DNA of 64,000 bases from Cylindrotheca closterium (Eukaryota > Bacillariophyta > Bacillariophyceae > Bacillariales > Bacillariaceae). Below, one piece after another: positions 1 through 10,747 of this stretch (positions are counted from its first letter, which is position 1; the number at the start of each line of letters is the position of its first letter). The notes under the pieces were generated by a model. The model did not search any database and was not told the origin of the DNA. It saw only the letters and a list, made by a program, of their open reading frames with translations. The stretch is from NCBI GenBank assembly GCA_933822405.4, contig CAKOGP040000001.1, positions 1,594,822-1,658,821 on the forward strand, in the 5' to 3' direction. The translations under genes were made by a program, and so were the position numbers.

Positions 1-510
1 CAAGCCAATTTTGCCCACCACAAAGTGCAACACGATCTTTTTCTCTTCTGGTATAGACAAGACATATCATATTGTTTTGTGTACAATCAAATAAAGTCGA
101 ACAATATGTACCTATGTGGGTAGTCAACCAAAGAGAAATATTCAGCTAATCCATTCCCATAACGCTAATTTAGAGTAACCAAGAACCCAAAATATTGTCC
201 CTTCAGATTGATTGATTGACTTGATCTAAATCTCCATTGTTAACAAGAGGAGGTTTTCATCACAAAAGTACGTGCTTCGTCGGATTCTTTTGAATTAGTC
301 TTCCGGGTCCCATCGAGACTGTTTCTCGCTTCGGTCCTGCTAGTCTAAATGAAAACCTATTTCTGTACTTTATCTCTCACATTACCACCTACTAAAAATG
401 ATGTTTTGATTCCTCCGACTTCCGCAGTACTTTGTTTTACATAGTGGCGTCCATCCCAACAAAATCAACCAAGGCAACAACATTCAAGAAATAGTCGATT
501 AGAATCAACA
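1..510. other. Upstream region of RPS17, no gene seen
   Basis: AT-rich sequence with no convincing open frame on either strand and no tRNA-like cloverleaf. It ends directly at the RPS17 start codon, so it should hold that gene's 5' UTR and promoter. Nothing else is recognisable. Confidence 0.4.
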
Positions 511-1100
511 ATGGTGCGAATGAAAATTGTATTTCGTAGTGTCAGGAATGGGATAGATAGTTGAAAGAGTGACGGAAATTTCAGGGGCGGCGCTATCATG
601 CAACAAGATCAAGCCAGAGCTGCGTGGACAGTTGCGCAAGACCCCTGAGGACGATAGTTTGTTTTTCATCCCATGACGACACAAAACTGTAGTTTATTTT
701 GAAGAGATACTCACGCTTGTTTGTTTTTTAGGGTGTCCGAACTAAGACCGTCAAGAAGAGTGCTCGCACTATCGTCGAGAAATACTACACACGCCTTACT
801 CTTGATTTCCACACAAACAAGCGTATTGTCGATGAGGTTGCTATCCTTCCATCAAAGCGCATGCGCAACAAGATTGCTGGATACACAACTCACTTGATGC
901 GCCGAATTGCCAAGGGACCAGTCCGTGGTATTTCTTTGAAGCTTCAAGAAGAGGAGCGTGAACGCCGACTAGACTTTGTCCCTGAGGTTTCCGCTTTGGA
1001 ACAAGAGACCATCCAAATTGACCCCGATACAAGAGACTTGCTCGAAACTCTGGGATTCGGAAGCCTCAATGGAGTTGCCGTCAACCAAGGCCGCGAATAA
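511..1100 (+). CDS. RPS17: 40S ribosomal protein eS17 (RPS17)
   Basis: Structural protein of the small cytosolic ribosomal subunit. I read two exons: the ATG alone (511-513), a 218-bp intron (514-731, GTGCGA...TTTTAG), then 732-1100, giving 123 aa. The joined N-terminus reads [13 protein letters not shown], and the run [15 protein letters not shown] is the eS17 hallmark. The body [17 protein letters not shown] is also typical. The intron right after the initiator codon is inferred: without it the conserved N-terminus has no ATG. Length fits the family (about 120-135 aa). The acidic tail ending in GRE is normal. It converges on PIG-B with only 33 bp between stop codons. Most eS17 proteins begin MGRVRTK, so one Arg appears to be missing here, which a slightly different donor might explain. 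Confidence 0.93.
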
Positions 1101-1133
1101 ATAATTAAAAGCTGGAAAGAAAATTCAAAAACA

Positions 1134-3042
1134 TTACTGTTGATTATCTTTGATTATCGCGATGGCTGTTTCGGAAAACAAAATAATATTGTCTGTTTGT
1201 AGAGTAATGGCACCTCCAAACAGTTGGAAGGAAGTTAGAGGTGTGCCTCCACCTCCACCAAAAGTTACGCTAGAGAGTTCATTTGGGAACGAGTCCACAG
1301 GAACCATTCCCATCGTATCCAAGTACTGCTCTGTTTCGGGTAGTAAGTCAGACGATCGGATCACTACGAAGTCAGGAGACGCCCGTCGTTGCTTGCATGC
1401 ACCGACCTTCTTTCTCATGTCAGTGCATTGGAAATAGGATTCCTCCATGAATTGTGCCGGGTTACTAGAGAACCTTTCGCTCTCGCAATCTTCATCAGGA
1501 TTCGAACGGCATTTTGGTGAACAGTCCAAATGCCATGTTTGGTACTTCACAGGTGGTGTATGTAGATGACTAACCAGAGGTGTTGAATGACATCCCATCA
1601 AGTAATGGATGATATAGGTAGGCTTTGGATTGCTGGCAACTAGATCAACAATCTTTTGGTTGACTGCCACAACCCCTCGTTGGTGAAAGAGTCCGAGGAA
1701 GACAATTGCAACATAGTTCGCTAGCGCACCAATTTCAAGAATGGTTCTGCCCCATCTCTTTGTATTGGCCAAGCCAAAAATTCGATCACCAGATATCAAG
1801 CAGAAGGAAGGCAGAAGTGGCAGTAGAAAGCGAAACTCTTTGTGTGCTGAGCAGGAGTGCAAAATAATTGAGCAGGTGCAAATGATCCAAAGATTCCGTT
1901 TTCCTTTGTTCCATGTAGAGAAAAGATCCAGAATCAGAATCGGTAGTAGCATACCAACCATAGCAGGTATTCCAGCAATGAGATACCAATAGATTGGGTG
2001 TGTACCATAAAGATCCCCGTTTCCTGCAAGGCGGTCAATATGCATCGTGAGACTCGCAGCAACGTGACAGCATACACCTAGAATCTAGACACTTCATACC
2101 CTGTACAACATTGAAATCAAGGCTTCCCAGGAAAGGAATTGCCCAAAATCCATAAAAAGAGCGGTCCACAATAAGTGTAACGATGACACCCAACAAGCCA
2201 GGGAATGCGCAAGCTTTTATTATGAAACCGAATAGTGACCGTGTCTTTTGTTGCATGGCCAGAATAATACCCATCGGAATGTAACACACAAGACAGGTGA
2301 ATCGCACAGAGCAGCAGATGCCACCAAGAAAGAATGAAAGGGCGGACCATTTCAAGGGAACGTTATTTTTGTTTCCCAAGAGTGCAGGGCTTACCAAGCA
2401 GAGGCTCATGGAAAATATAGCTGTCTCCAGCGAGTTGCTGTAGGTGCGAATAAGCGCGTACGCATTGAACCAAGACGTCAACGACGCGTAGAGATACCAC
2501 AGCCGTGAATTGTCCATCTGTTCCTTCCCTTCAGGTTTTGTCATAAACTTTGCCATGTACCATACTGACCAATCCGTTGGTGCAGCAACGAGGATTGCGT
2601 TGAGAAACACTGGCCCTCTGGAAATCACCCAAGTTGAGTCAATGCGCAATTTTTTGGCTACATGATAGAGTAGAAAAGTTGGAAGTATCGATACGTAGGA
2701 CCGAATGGGCCCTTTCGATCCCTGCTGTATGAAGTCGCTCACAGAATCAATACTGGTTATGTTTGACCTTCGTTTCCATTCCCAGGTAAGCCCATCACAG
2801 TTTCCAAACGCTCCGCAGTAAGCTGGTTCCAAATTTTGCCAGTACTCGTCAGGATCAAATTGTGATTGAATGTAGAGCACGTTGACGATCCTAAAGAAGC
2901 AGCACCAGACAAACATGCGCAGTGAAGCAACAGCTTCGTTTTGTGACAATCTGTCGTTGCTGAAGTTGCTTTCGTTGCCTCGGCCTTGTTCATAGCCTTG
3001 TCCTCGCTCTACCCTAGAGGACATGGTTTGTCTTTGATACAC
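1134..3042 (-). CDS. PIGB: GPI mannosyltransferase 3 (PIG-B/GPI10), GT22 family
   Basis: Polytopic ER membrane enzyme that adds the third mannose to the GPI anchor precursor from dolichol-phosphate-mannose. Two exons: 3042-2100 and 2023-1134, joined across a 76-bp intron (donor GTATGA, acceptor TTGCAG), giving 610 aa. Seen in the protein: an early luminal acidic motif FDPDEYWQ followed by LTWEWKRR and IRSY, which is the GT22 signature; YGTHPIYWY just after the splice, matching the PIG-B YGxHPWHWY region; HKEFRFLLPLLP; and the PIG-B-specific tail LMGCHSTPLVSHLH. Together these favour PIG-B over PIG-M, SMP3 or ALG12. It is divergent from the short-chain dehydrogenase with 292 bp between start codons. 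Confidence 0.9.
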
Positions 3043-3334
3043 TCAAAATCTTTGCCCTTTGACAGCCATGATTTGTACGCTGGCAGTGACTTGACATTGC
3101 ATCGAAGGAATCTTTGGACGTTCTCAGTTGACTGACTGCCTGACTGACTCTACGGACTGGATTAGTCACGAATGAAGTGATAGGCGGGACTGGAGAAGAT
3201 GCTCAGGCGAAGCAGTGACGTCACATCAATATGGCAATCTGAGCTGGTTCCCTTTTCCATCATTACCACAACTGAAGTGGTGGTGACTCATCTGGGGCAC
3301 AAAACAATGGTCATTGTTGCCACTGTTTCGGCTA
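3043..3334. promoter_or_regulatory. Divergent promoter region of PIG-B and SDR genes
   Basis: A 292-bp gap between two opposite start codons. It must hold both 5' UTRs and both core promoters. An 11-codon upstream reading frame (ATG at 3307, TGA at 3340-3342) overlaps the SDR start codon at 3335. No TATA box can be asserted. Confidence 0.5.
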
Positions 3335-3342
3335 ATGAATGA
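3307..3342 (+). promoter_or_regulatory. Short upstream ORF overlapping the SDR start
   Basis: Begins at an ATG in the context acaATGg and ends TGA at 3340-3342, overlapping the predicted SDR initiation codon (3335) in another frame. If it lies in the transcript it should reduce initiation at the main start. The transcription start is not visible, so this is inference. Confidence 0.35.
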
Positions 3343-4539
3343 TTTAGAGGAGTGTCGAAAAGCATTGAAAAGCTCGCGGAGAGAGCAGAAACCGCTGACG
3401 ATTGTGTTGACAGGATGTAGCAGGTTCGTTGCAATTCGATTCCAATCTTTTGACTTTCTTTTCTATCGGATCTCCCTCACCAATTCATGTATTCGCGTTG
3501 TGCACGACTCGACAGTGGAGTCGGGCTTCAAGCCTCCAAACTGCTTAAAGCGACAACACCTGACAGCAAACTTTTCTTAGTTGCAAGAAATCTGAAAAAA
3601 GCTCACGATGTTAAGGAAACTGTGATCGACTATTGTGGTTCTCGGGCATCCAATGAAAATGTGATTCCTATGGCATGCGACAATACCTCGCTTAGAAGTG
3701 TTAGAGAATTTTGCTCTTCATTACGGAAACATTTATATCACATGAAAGCTAGGGGTGGTAATAGCAGCACCAACAGTCATAATCACGGAGGGATCGATGT
3801 GCTCTGTTTGAATGCTGCGGTTTTGTTGGGCGAAGACTCCAAAGCGGAGTTCACAGAAGATGGTATCGAAGTAACGTTCCAAACCAATCACTTGGCTCCG
3901 TTTCTAATCGCAAATCTACTATACGATTTGATCAATCCGGGTGGTCGAGTGGTCGTCACATCTAGTGGGCTCCATGCCTTCTGTGACTTTCAGGAATTTC
4001 GAGGGTGCCAATTGGGTGGAAAGGCGACAAAGGGTTTTGAAATGATTAATGGTGAAGAGTTCAATCACAAACAGAGCTACGCCACAACGAAACTCTGTAA
4101 TGTTGCCTTTTGTTTCGGGTTGAATCGACGGCTTCGATCGAAAAATGCTCGAGCTGTTTCCTTCACTCCTGGATTGATCCCATCGTCGGGTCTCTTTCGC
4201 CACCAAAAAAACTGGATGGCAACTGCGATGAAAAAACAGGCAGTAGGAATGGATGACACTGTAGAATGGGGCGGTTGTATGCTTGCCTGGATGGTGCTGT
4301 CAGAAAGAGTGGTTATGAATGATCCCCAAGTTGAGAACAGTACATATTGGAGGGCACCTCTCGGAATATCGAAACGTGGTGGCAAAATACCAGAAGACTT
4401 ATTCCAAACGCCCGTGAATGAAGCTGCATTGGAACGAAGGAATCAAGAGCTTTTGTGGAGAATATCGTCAGACTTGGTGGGAGTATCATACAACGAAAAC
4501 ACAGCGATATCACAACAAGACCATATAATAGACCAATAG
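3335..4539 (+). CDS. Short-chain dehydrogenase/reductase (retinol dehydrogenase/POR-like)
   Basis: NAD(P)-dependent oxidoreductase with a Rossmann fold. Substrate not assignable. Two exons (3335-3423 and 3516-4539) joined across a 92-bp intron give 370 aa. The splice rebuilds the cofactor motif TGCSSGVG (TGxxxGxG), which neither exon carries alone. Further signs are LNAA in place of the usual NNAG, FQTNHLAPFLI, and the catalytic Tyr218 and Lys222 in YATTK. The size and the spacing TNHL...S...YxxxK resemble the retinol dehydrogenase, WW-domain oxidoreductase and light-dependent protochlorophyllide reductase branch. No plastid signal is obvious at the N-terminus (MNDLEECRK), which argues against a protochlorophyllide reductase role. 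It converges on the methyltransferase gene with 55 bp between stops. Confidence 0.85.
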
Positions 4540-4594
4540 AGATACTTTTACTAAAGCACTAGAGAAATCATTATCGCGTTTTACATGGCGCCGG

Positions 4595-5787
4595 TTATCG
4601 TTTCATTTTAAGGCTCACAATCCGCACGTCAGACCGCTCTTGGTTAAACTTGCACTTGAAAACAAGTGGCAAACTAGTGCATTTCTCGCCATCGGCAATC
4701 CATTCAGAATAGATGTCGTACTCGTTCAAGTGCTTCAAGAAAATCTCGAATGTCTCTAGATTTCTTTTAGTGATTGCAAAAATGGCTTCTTTCGCGTCGG
4801 GATCTACCAACAGGAACGTGTGTGTCACAGCTACAAGGCTCTCGATTACCGATCTATCATAGATTACGTCAGCAGCCAGCAAAATATCTGCCTGATGAAG
4901 CTCTGATGACGACTCATCATTCCTGGAGGGCACACCCTGGTGTAGAAACTTTGACCACTCCAAATAGCCCTGAAGGAAGGATTTGTGAGAGTGTACTAAT
5001 CAAAAACTTATCTTGACAATAGAGTTATACAGCATACCTGAGTGACTGAACTAGAACTGTGGCCACTTTTTTTTAGCCATTCCTCGTTTGTCGCTATCGT
5101 GTGCTCCATATTCAACAAACACTCATCTGTATAATCAGTGAGATGGACTGCTGTTGCCCCACAACATCCTGCCACAACTATCCCAGTCAAGCCAACACCG
5201 GCTCCAAGTTCAATGAACTTCTTGCCTGACGATAGATGCTTGTTAACAAGAAAGTACTCCGCTAAACATGCTCCTGCTTCCCACAGTCGCAGGGAAACAT
5301 CGTTATGAAAAGGAAACTGTCGAATCCTTATGGGAGCTATGCCTTGTGGCTCTCCCTTTTTCTCAATGGGAAGATAGAATGAGAGGTAAGAGGATACGCC
5401 TGGATTTGGCGCGACCGCTTTGGATCTCATTGTTTCAAAGATGATCTCTGCCAAGTCATCAGACTCGATGGCACCTCCGTTTTCCTCTATACGATTTACA
5501 AACATCGATATGAGAGCCTTCAAGTATCGGTCGGATGGAGGAAAGCTTTCTCTACAGGAACTGATCATCTTAGAAAATTGGTCTTGAGATTCAACACTTT
5601 CTATGCACCCATCTTTCCCAATTGTGGAAGCATGGACGTCGATCACATCCTTCACGGGACCCATTGCAAGTATCAACTCATGAGCAGGCGATATAGGGTA
5701 ATATGATTGTGCAAGATGCATTTCTGCCGTCATTATCCCATGGCTTTGCAGGTGTCGTTGATGGTTTTGTGACTGACTCAAAACCAT
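4595..5787 (-). CDS. EEF2KMT/FAM86-like protein-lysine methyltransferase
   Basis: Class I SAM-dependent methyltransferase of the METTL21/FAM86 group. In animals and yeast FAM86A/EEF2KMT trimethylates a lysine of elongation factor 2. Two exons (5787-5038 and 4969-4595) joined in phase 0 across a 68-bp intron give 374 aa. Seen: a FAM86-type lead-in (LRLWEAGACLAEYF); motif I FIELGAGVGLTG for SAM binding; an acidic post-I LTDYTDE; after the splice ADILLAADVIYD, the DxxY-type motif of lysine methyltransferases; and ITKRNLETFEIFL, which matches the FAM86 C-terminal region. The N-terminal 100 residues are less conserved, as in FAM86. The substrate is an inference from the family. Divergent from the pseudouridine synthase gene. 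Confidence 0.8.
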
Positions 5788-6098
5788 GACTACTCTTCAC
5801 TAGCAACTAACGTACATCAATGATCCATCATCTATCGCTTTGAAATTTCATGCATATATCCCCCCGCTCTGTAGTGACGTAGGCACCTCAGCTTTGCCAG
5901 GAAGCCAGCCGATACTGTACGTTGTGATGCAAGTTCTACAGAGCTACTGTATGATACTAGATTTGAATAGTCGAACAAGTCCACACGTGACTCGAACTCG
6001 GGTGACTGAAGTTTGACGTCCATCCATCACATCACATCATATCACTAAACTCTATTGGTATCAGCTCAATCACTCACAGAGATTTCAGACCATCAACC
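5788..6098. promoter_or_regulatory. Divergent promoter region, EEF2KMT-like and pseudouridine synthase genes
   Basis: A 311-bp gap between two opposite starts, without a convincing ORF. A run of near-identical CATCACATCA units just before 6040 is the only visible repeat. A GTTCGAGTC-like string on the minus strand near 6000 recalls a tRNA T-loop, but the flanking stem does not pair. Confidence 0.4.
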
Positions 6099-7723
6099 AT
6101 GAGATACTTCTTCGTTCACATCCTCACCGTCATCGCCGTGGAATCCTTCCAATTTTCACCATATGCTAGGAGGAGTCTCCAGTCTTTTCGACGCGCCTTT
6201 GAAATTGAGAGCGATCAATCGAGTGAGACAGATTTTGAAGAGGAGGGGATGCTTGATGAAACATTTTTTGATGCAGCCGAAATGGATGCTAACTGCCATA
6301 CATATCCACAAGGAATCCCCGAAGATCATTACGTCATGAAATACTTCTCTGTTCCTCCTGGTGGTTTTGGATGTCTTGAATCGGTTTCGGAAGGTAGAGT
6401 CACTGCAGATCTTATCGCGAGAGTGGGCCTTTCTGGCGATAACGTGACTGTCCCGGTGGCCCTGATGCTGTTGGACCCTGAAACGTACCCTTCAGTATCA
6501 AAATCGAGAAAAACCTGCCGGTAAGCAAGTTATTGTAGCTTGTTTTGTCCACGATTCCATGGAAGTTCACGTTTTCTTTGCGTAGGAAAGGAGCAGTAAT
6601 TGTCAATCGAGGACCACTTATATCGAACGAAGCCACTGGGGAAGTGGAATTCAATCAAACTACATGCTTTCAAGGTAAAGCAATTGACCGTGTATATCCA
6701 GGTGGTACGTTGCTTTCTCTCGATGGAATGGTATATTATCTTTCCTTCCTATTCCGTCTCATTGCATATTCTTCATCTTTTCCCGTAGATGTGGTTGGGA
6801 TCCAAAGGCAAATGCATGGGGGGTTCTATCCCGGCTTTGAGACTACAAAACCACAATATGAGTTACCAGTTGTATATGAGGATGATCATTTTGCCATTGT
6901 GAACAAACCTGCTGGAATCATTGTGTACACACAAGGGAAGGGAGGCTCTGGTCCCATGTCCATCAGAGGAGCTTTGCCACTGGTATTGAAACCTCCCAAA
7001 AGAGGAACAAAAGAAATCATGAGGAGACCAGAACTGTCCCACAGGCTCGACAGACCGACAAGTGGTCTACTGGTCGTTGGGAAAACGAAACCAGCTCTCA
7101 TATTTTTGTCCAGACAATTTGAGGACAGGCTGGTCAATAAGACATACACAGCAATCCTGAACGGTGTTCCTGCGGATGACGATGAAGTACATTACACTGA
7201 AGATGCAGCGAAAGGTGACACAAAATGGAATCAGATCGATTATGAGCTTGAGGCGAAAAGCGCAGTGACGTTTTGGAGAACACTCAAGAGTCTAAGCTGC
7301 GAAAAAGCAAAGAATGAGACGCTTACTGTGGTCGAAATGATGCCAAAAACAGGTCGATTCCATCAACTTCGGCGACACATGGCATGGGTCAAAGAAACTC
7401 CTATCGTAGGTGATCGCGACTATGATGGAGGTGGTTTATCCACTCGCCTGAGAGGTCGTGGTCTGTTTCTTTGTTCCAACAGAGTCAGTCTGGCGCACCC
7501 ATACTTTAATACCGTGGAAGGAAAGTCAGAATGGGAGGAGCTTCCGGATGAACTAAAGTGGGCAAATGGAACTATTCAGCTTTCCGAGGACGGGTCCACG
7601 GTAGAAGTCCACGCAACGATTGATGTGCCAAACAAGTTCACAAGCTTTCTTCGGAAGGTGGAAACACAGAATCAATACAACTCCGAGGACGAAATTCAAG
7701 AAAGCGAAGATGAGCAAGAATGA
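6099..7723 (+). CDS. RluA-family RNA pseudouridine synthase, probably organellar or secretory-targeted
   Basis: Isomerises uridine to pseudouridine in rRNA or tRNA. Three exons: 6099-6520, 6586-6704 and 6789-7723 (introns of 65 and 84 bp), giving 491 aa. Seen: an N-terminal hydrophobic presequence (FFVHILTVIAVESFQF); an S4-like segment ending VYPGDVV, which is restored by the second splice; the RluA entry motif YEDDHFAIVNKPAG; the catalytic motif HRLDRPTSG with Asp268; and TGRFHQLRRHMAW near the C-terminus. The presequence with Phe after a possible cleavage site resembles a diatom plastid bipartite signal, though it does not match the ASAF motif well. At the second donor, GTGGTACGT offers two GT sites three bases apart; I chose GTACGT because it yields the S4-type PGD. 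The 3' end lies 27 bp from NCBP1. Confidence 0.83.
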
Positions 7724-7750
7724 AGAGATGCCGTGGTATCAGGCTTTAGG

Positions 7751-10747
7751 TTACGATGATTCTAGACTCTTTCGTAATAGTGCAACTGCTGGTTGTTGTC
7801 CCTCGCACAATTGCGCGAGAGCAGGACCGCTCAAGTCCAGTTTGACAAAGGCTTCCTCAATAGCGTCTGGCAGCACACCTTTGCGCGTACCCTTTCCTTG
7901 TTGCAAGTATGTAATCAGAATTGACTTGCTACGGCTAGTGAGGTCCTTCATGCCTTGTAGTAGTTCAACTTGTAGCGGATTGAGCTTCTTTTCTGTGGAT
8001 GTAGAAAGTAGAGCAACCACACGCTTGATGGCATACTGTAATCCTTGGAACAACATAGTCATCACTTGGCCACAGAATGCTTCATCTGTAGCTGCAGTTG
8101 CACTGTCAATAGTCATACCCGCGGGATTGCTTTCTTCGTCCATGGCTACAACACTTTCTCTTACCGCACATGTAGCATAGCTCGACCATCGTGACACCAA
8201 GTCAGTAACAGGTGCATCGCCAGTATCGGAAAGTGCCCATTTCAAGACAGAGAAAAAGCCAATAATCTTTTGTCGAACAAGGCAGGCGACGACACCATCC
8301 AATAAGCCGGAGTGAAACGAAGCAAAGCTTTCCACTTGGTTCAACAACACGGCTCCACCGGAAATAACAGCGTCTTCATGGCCTCCTCCGTTCGCTTCGG
8401 CATCCTTGCCAATGGCGCCGGTCAGGATTTGTTTGTAGCGAATCAGAGCTTCCGTAATGATCACTTGGAAGTCCTTGGCAGCTCCCTCACCTTCGTCCAT
8501 TTTGTCTTCGTCGTCACCAGATGGTTCCAAGGAAGCCACCATGGCTTCCTTTGCCTGCTTGGCTGGCTCCATGAGTACTCTAATCAAAACTTCAGTACGG
8601 AACCAACTGCCCCCATTAGCTTTTGAAGCGACTTCATCCCCCATCAAGAACTCGCCGAGCAAGGACGGATCCTCTTCCTTGTCCCAGATGCGGCTCCGTA
8701 GTTCCTTCTCTAGTGCGTCCATAGGACTGTCGGCTGGGTAGGCCACGAGAGCATGCCGCGTTCTTCCTACTAGCTCATTGGTCAATCCCTTTGTTTCGGA
8801 GAAGCAACGCGAAATGATATCGGATGGATCCGATGTATTCTCGGCCATTAGGTTCAGAGCCCTTCGCACAAAAGTACCACGACTCGATGCTGTTGTCTTG
8901 ATAGCATACGACTCGTATATTTTCCAGTATGCTGTTGGCCATTGGTAATCGGTATTGACAAGGTGAAAGCAAAACCACCGACTAAGGTTTTCTCTGGCCG
9001 AGGGAACCAATGCTGGCATGTAATCATTGAACAGGGTTCCAAGGCCAATGGCGAGTGTTGGTGAGAATCGACCAGGATCCAGGCGGACCAATTCCAACAA
9101 GACCCGAGACAAATACGTTTGGCGAAGCGAGGAGCCTTGTGATGCTTGCGTGATGAGTGCCAACATGTTTTCCAGAATGGCAAACTCAAATCCAAGCGCT
9201 GGGTTCTCTCCAGAGAACACGTGTGCTACGCTGATGAGCTCCTCGGCTGCCGTTTTCGCCCCTCCGTGTTCCAGACCAGTATCTGTAACACTGCTTTCAT
9301 GACTTATCAAGCAATCACGGATGGTTTCAGCAATGAAATAGCGATCCATCAATCCAAATCCCTTTTCGTAAGCCTTGAATTGTTCACTCTTGGCTGCCTC
9401 GTCTTCCATATCTTCTTCATCCTCTGGATCGGGTGGGGATCCAAAAATAGGAAGTCTTCCAAAGACAATGCCTTCCAGATTAAAGCATTCTAGCTTGAAT
9501 TGTGAGTCCCCTTGCATCAAATGAGACACTGTGTGGCACTCGGGTAACGATAGGTAGTAGGCTTCCTCCACAAATGTAGTCGGTTGGGTTTCGGCGGGGT
9601 TTTCAGGATTGGATCTTACAAGGCCCTTCCAAGGTGCATCAATCGGCAGACAGAACCTAGTTGATTGACCCTCCTGCCCAAGATTTTTACATGAACGGAA
9701 TAAGTCCTGCAAACTGTCACACACTTGCCCAGTCGTGTCATCGTCATCATCGTCGTCCTCCTCTTCCTCGTCGTCTTCATCCGCATCGTCGTCTTCTTCT
9801 GCCTGTTCTTCTTTGAGCAAAACGGCAGTCATTCCTACTCCTGGTGAGTAGGTGGATTTGTAGGCTTTCAAGAAGGATTCAATGGGCGTCAGGAGCTTTT
9901 CGGAAATTGCACCGGGCGGCACCGAACCGACAATATATGGCAGAGTACTCAAGACGAGAAAGACCAACACACTTGCCGCGGCCATATTCCTGTGTTGCTC
10001 CGCGGCAGCCTTGGCTAAATCTACCATCAGACAAAGCAAGTCAAAGACTGTCATTTTGTTGGGATCGACAGATGGTTCACTTTCAAAAGTCTTTACCACT
10101 CCTATTTTGCCCAAGATTGCCAAATATCTCAGCAGCAACTTAGCACGGCAACCCGCTTGGGTCTTTTCCTTTCCAAGCAACAAAATGACATCCAAGTCGC
10201 GGCCAATATTACGCATGGCATAATCGACACATCGTTTCGCAAATCCTTGATAGGGGCCTCCCTTGAGTTGTTCGTGGATTGATAGAGTGAGGGCCGCATA
10301 ACAGGGAGTCTGTAACGGCAATCCAGCCGCACAACTAACTACCAGGTGTCCCAACTTTCCAGCTAGATCTATGGGTTTGGCTGCCTGTGTTCCGGGTGGC
10401 TGAAACTTGCAGAGCATTTCCACCTTATCTTGAGCACACAAAACGGGCGTCAAGTCGTTAATGTTGTTGGCTGTGGTAGACTCGACGGGGCGCATTTCTG
10501 CGTTGACTGAAGGCTTTAGATTCTTGAGTTCTCCCGCTCGACTGATAAAGGAAGCCACTTGTCGCACCAAAATTGTGTCGGGATCCAATTGGTTGGGCCC
10601 CCCGCCAACACGGTTACTGCTGTGTCCACGTCCTCCTCGACGAGGAGGGCCTCTAGAGTTGTACGGCTGATGACGGAATCTTCCGCCCCGTCCTCCGCGA
10701 CGACCTCGATAGTGTCGACCACCGCGTCCTCCACGACGATGATCCAT
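7751..10747 (-). CDS. NCBP1: Nuclear cap-binding protein subunit 1 (NCBP1/CBP80) with RGG N-terminus
   Basis: Large scaffold subunit of the nuclear cap-binding complex, which with NCBP2 binds the m7G cap of new Pol II transcripts and links it to splicing and export. Single exon of 998 aa; the first ATG (10747) begins MDHRRGGRGG. Seen: an Arg-Gly-rich tail over the first 45 residues; a helical MIF4G-type region; an Asp/Glu-only run around residues 310-345; and the C-terminal MIF4G-like segment LSRWFCFHLVNTDYQWPT, which aligns by eye with the human FINWFSHHLSNFQFRWSW region, preceded by LLELVRLDPG. It is longer than human NCBP1 (790 aa), mainly because of the RGG tail and acidic insert. An in-frame codon upstream (TTG at 10783) is not a likely start. 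Confidence 0.8.
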   Translation of the reverse strand: MDHRRGGRGGRHYRGRRGGRGGRFRHQPYNSRGPPRRGGRGHSSNRVGGGPNQLDPDTILVRQVASFISRAGELKNLKPSVNAEMRPVESTTANNINDLTPVLCAQDKVEMLCKFQPPGTQAAKPIDLAGKLGHLVVSCAAGLPLQTPCYAALTLSIHEQLKGGPYQGFAKRCVDYAMRNIGRDLDVILLLGKEKTQAGCRAKLLLRYLAILGKIGVVKTFESEPSVDPNKMTVFDLLCLMVDLAKAAAEQHRNMAAASVLVFLVLSTLPYIVGSVPPGAISEKLLTPIESFLKAYKSTYSPGVGMTAVLLKEEQAEEDDDADEDDEEEEDDDDDDDTTGQVCDSLQDLFRSCKNLGQEGQSTRFCLPIDAPWKGLVRSNPENPAETQPTTFVEEAYYLSLPECHTVSHLMQGDSQFKLECFNLEGIVFGRLPIFGSPPDPEDEEDMEDEAAKSEQFKAYEKGFGLMDRYFIAETIRDCLISHESSVTDTGLEHGGAKTAAEELISVAHVFSGENPALGFEFAILENMLALITQASQGSSLRQTYLSRVLLELVRLDPGRFSPTLAIGLGTLFNDYMPALVPSARENLSRWFCFHLVNTDYQWPTAYWKIYESYAIKTTASSRGTFVRRALNLMAENTSDPSDIISRCFSETKGLTNELVGRTRHALVAYPADSPMDALEKELRSRIWDKEEDPSLLGEFLMGDEVASKANGGSWFRTEVLIRVLMEPAKQAKEAMVASLEPSGDDEDKMDEGEGAAKDFQVIITEALIRYKQILTGAIGKDAEANGGGHEDAVISGGAVLLNQVESFASFHSGLLDGVVACLVRQKIIGFFSVLKWALSDTGDAPVTDLVSRWSSYATCAVRESVVAMDEESNPAGMTIDSATAATDEAFCGQVMTMLFQGLQYAIKRVVALLSTSTEKKLNPLQVELLQGMKDLTSRSKSILITYLQQGKGTRKGVLPDAIEEAFVKLDLSGPALAQLCEGQQPAVALLRKSLESS

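Noticed and set aside
1495..1515. T-loop-like GGATTCGAACG
   Set aside because: Lies inside the PIG-B coding sequence and has no cloverleaf around it.
5980..6030. Possible tRNA on the minus strand (GTTCGAGTC T-loop)
   Set aside because: The bases flanking the loop do not form a T-stem and no acceptor stem could be found.
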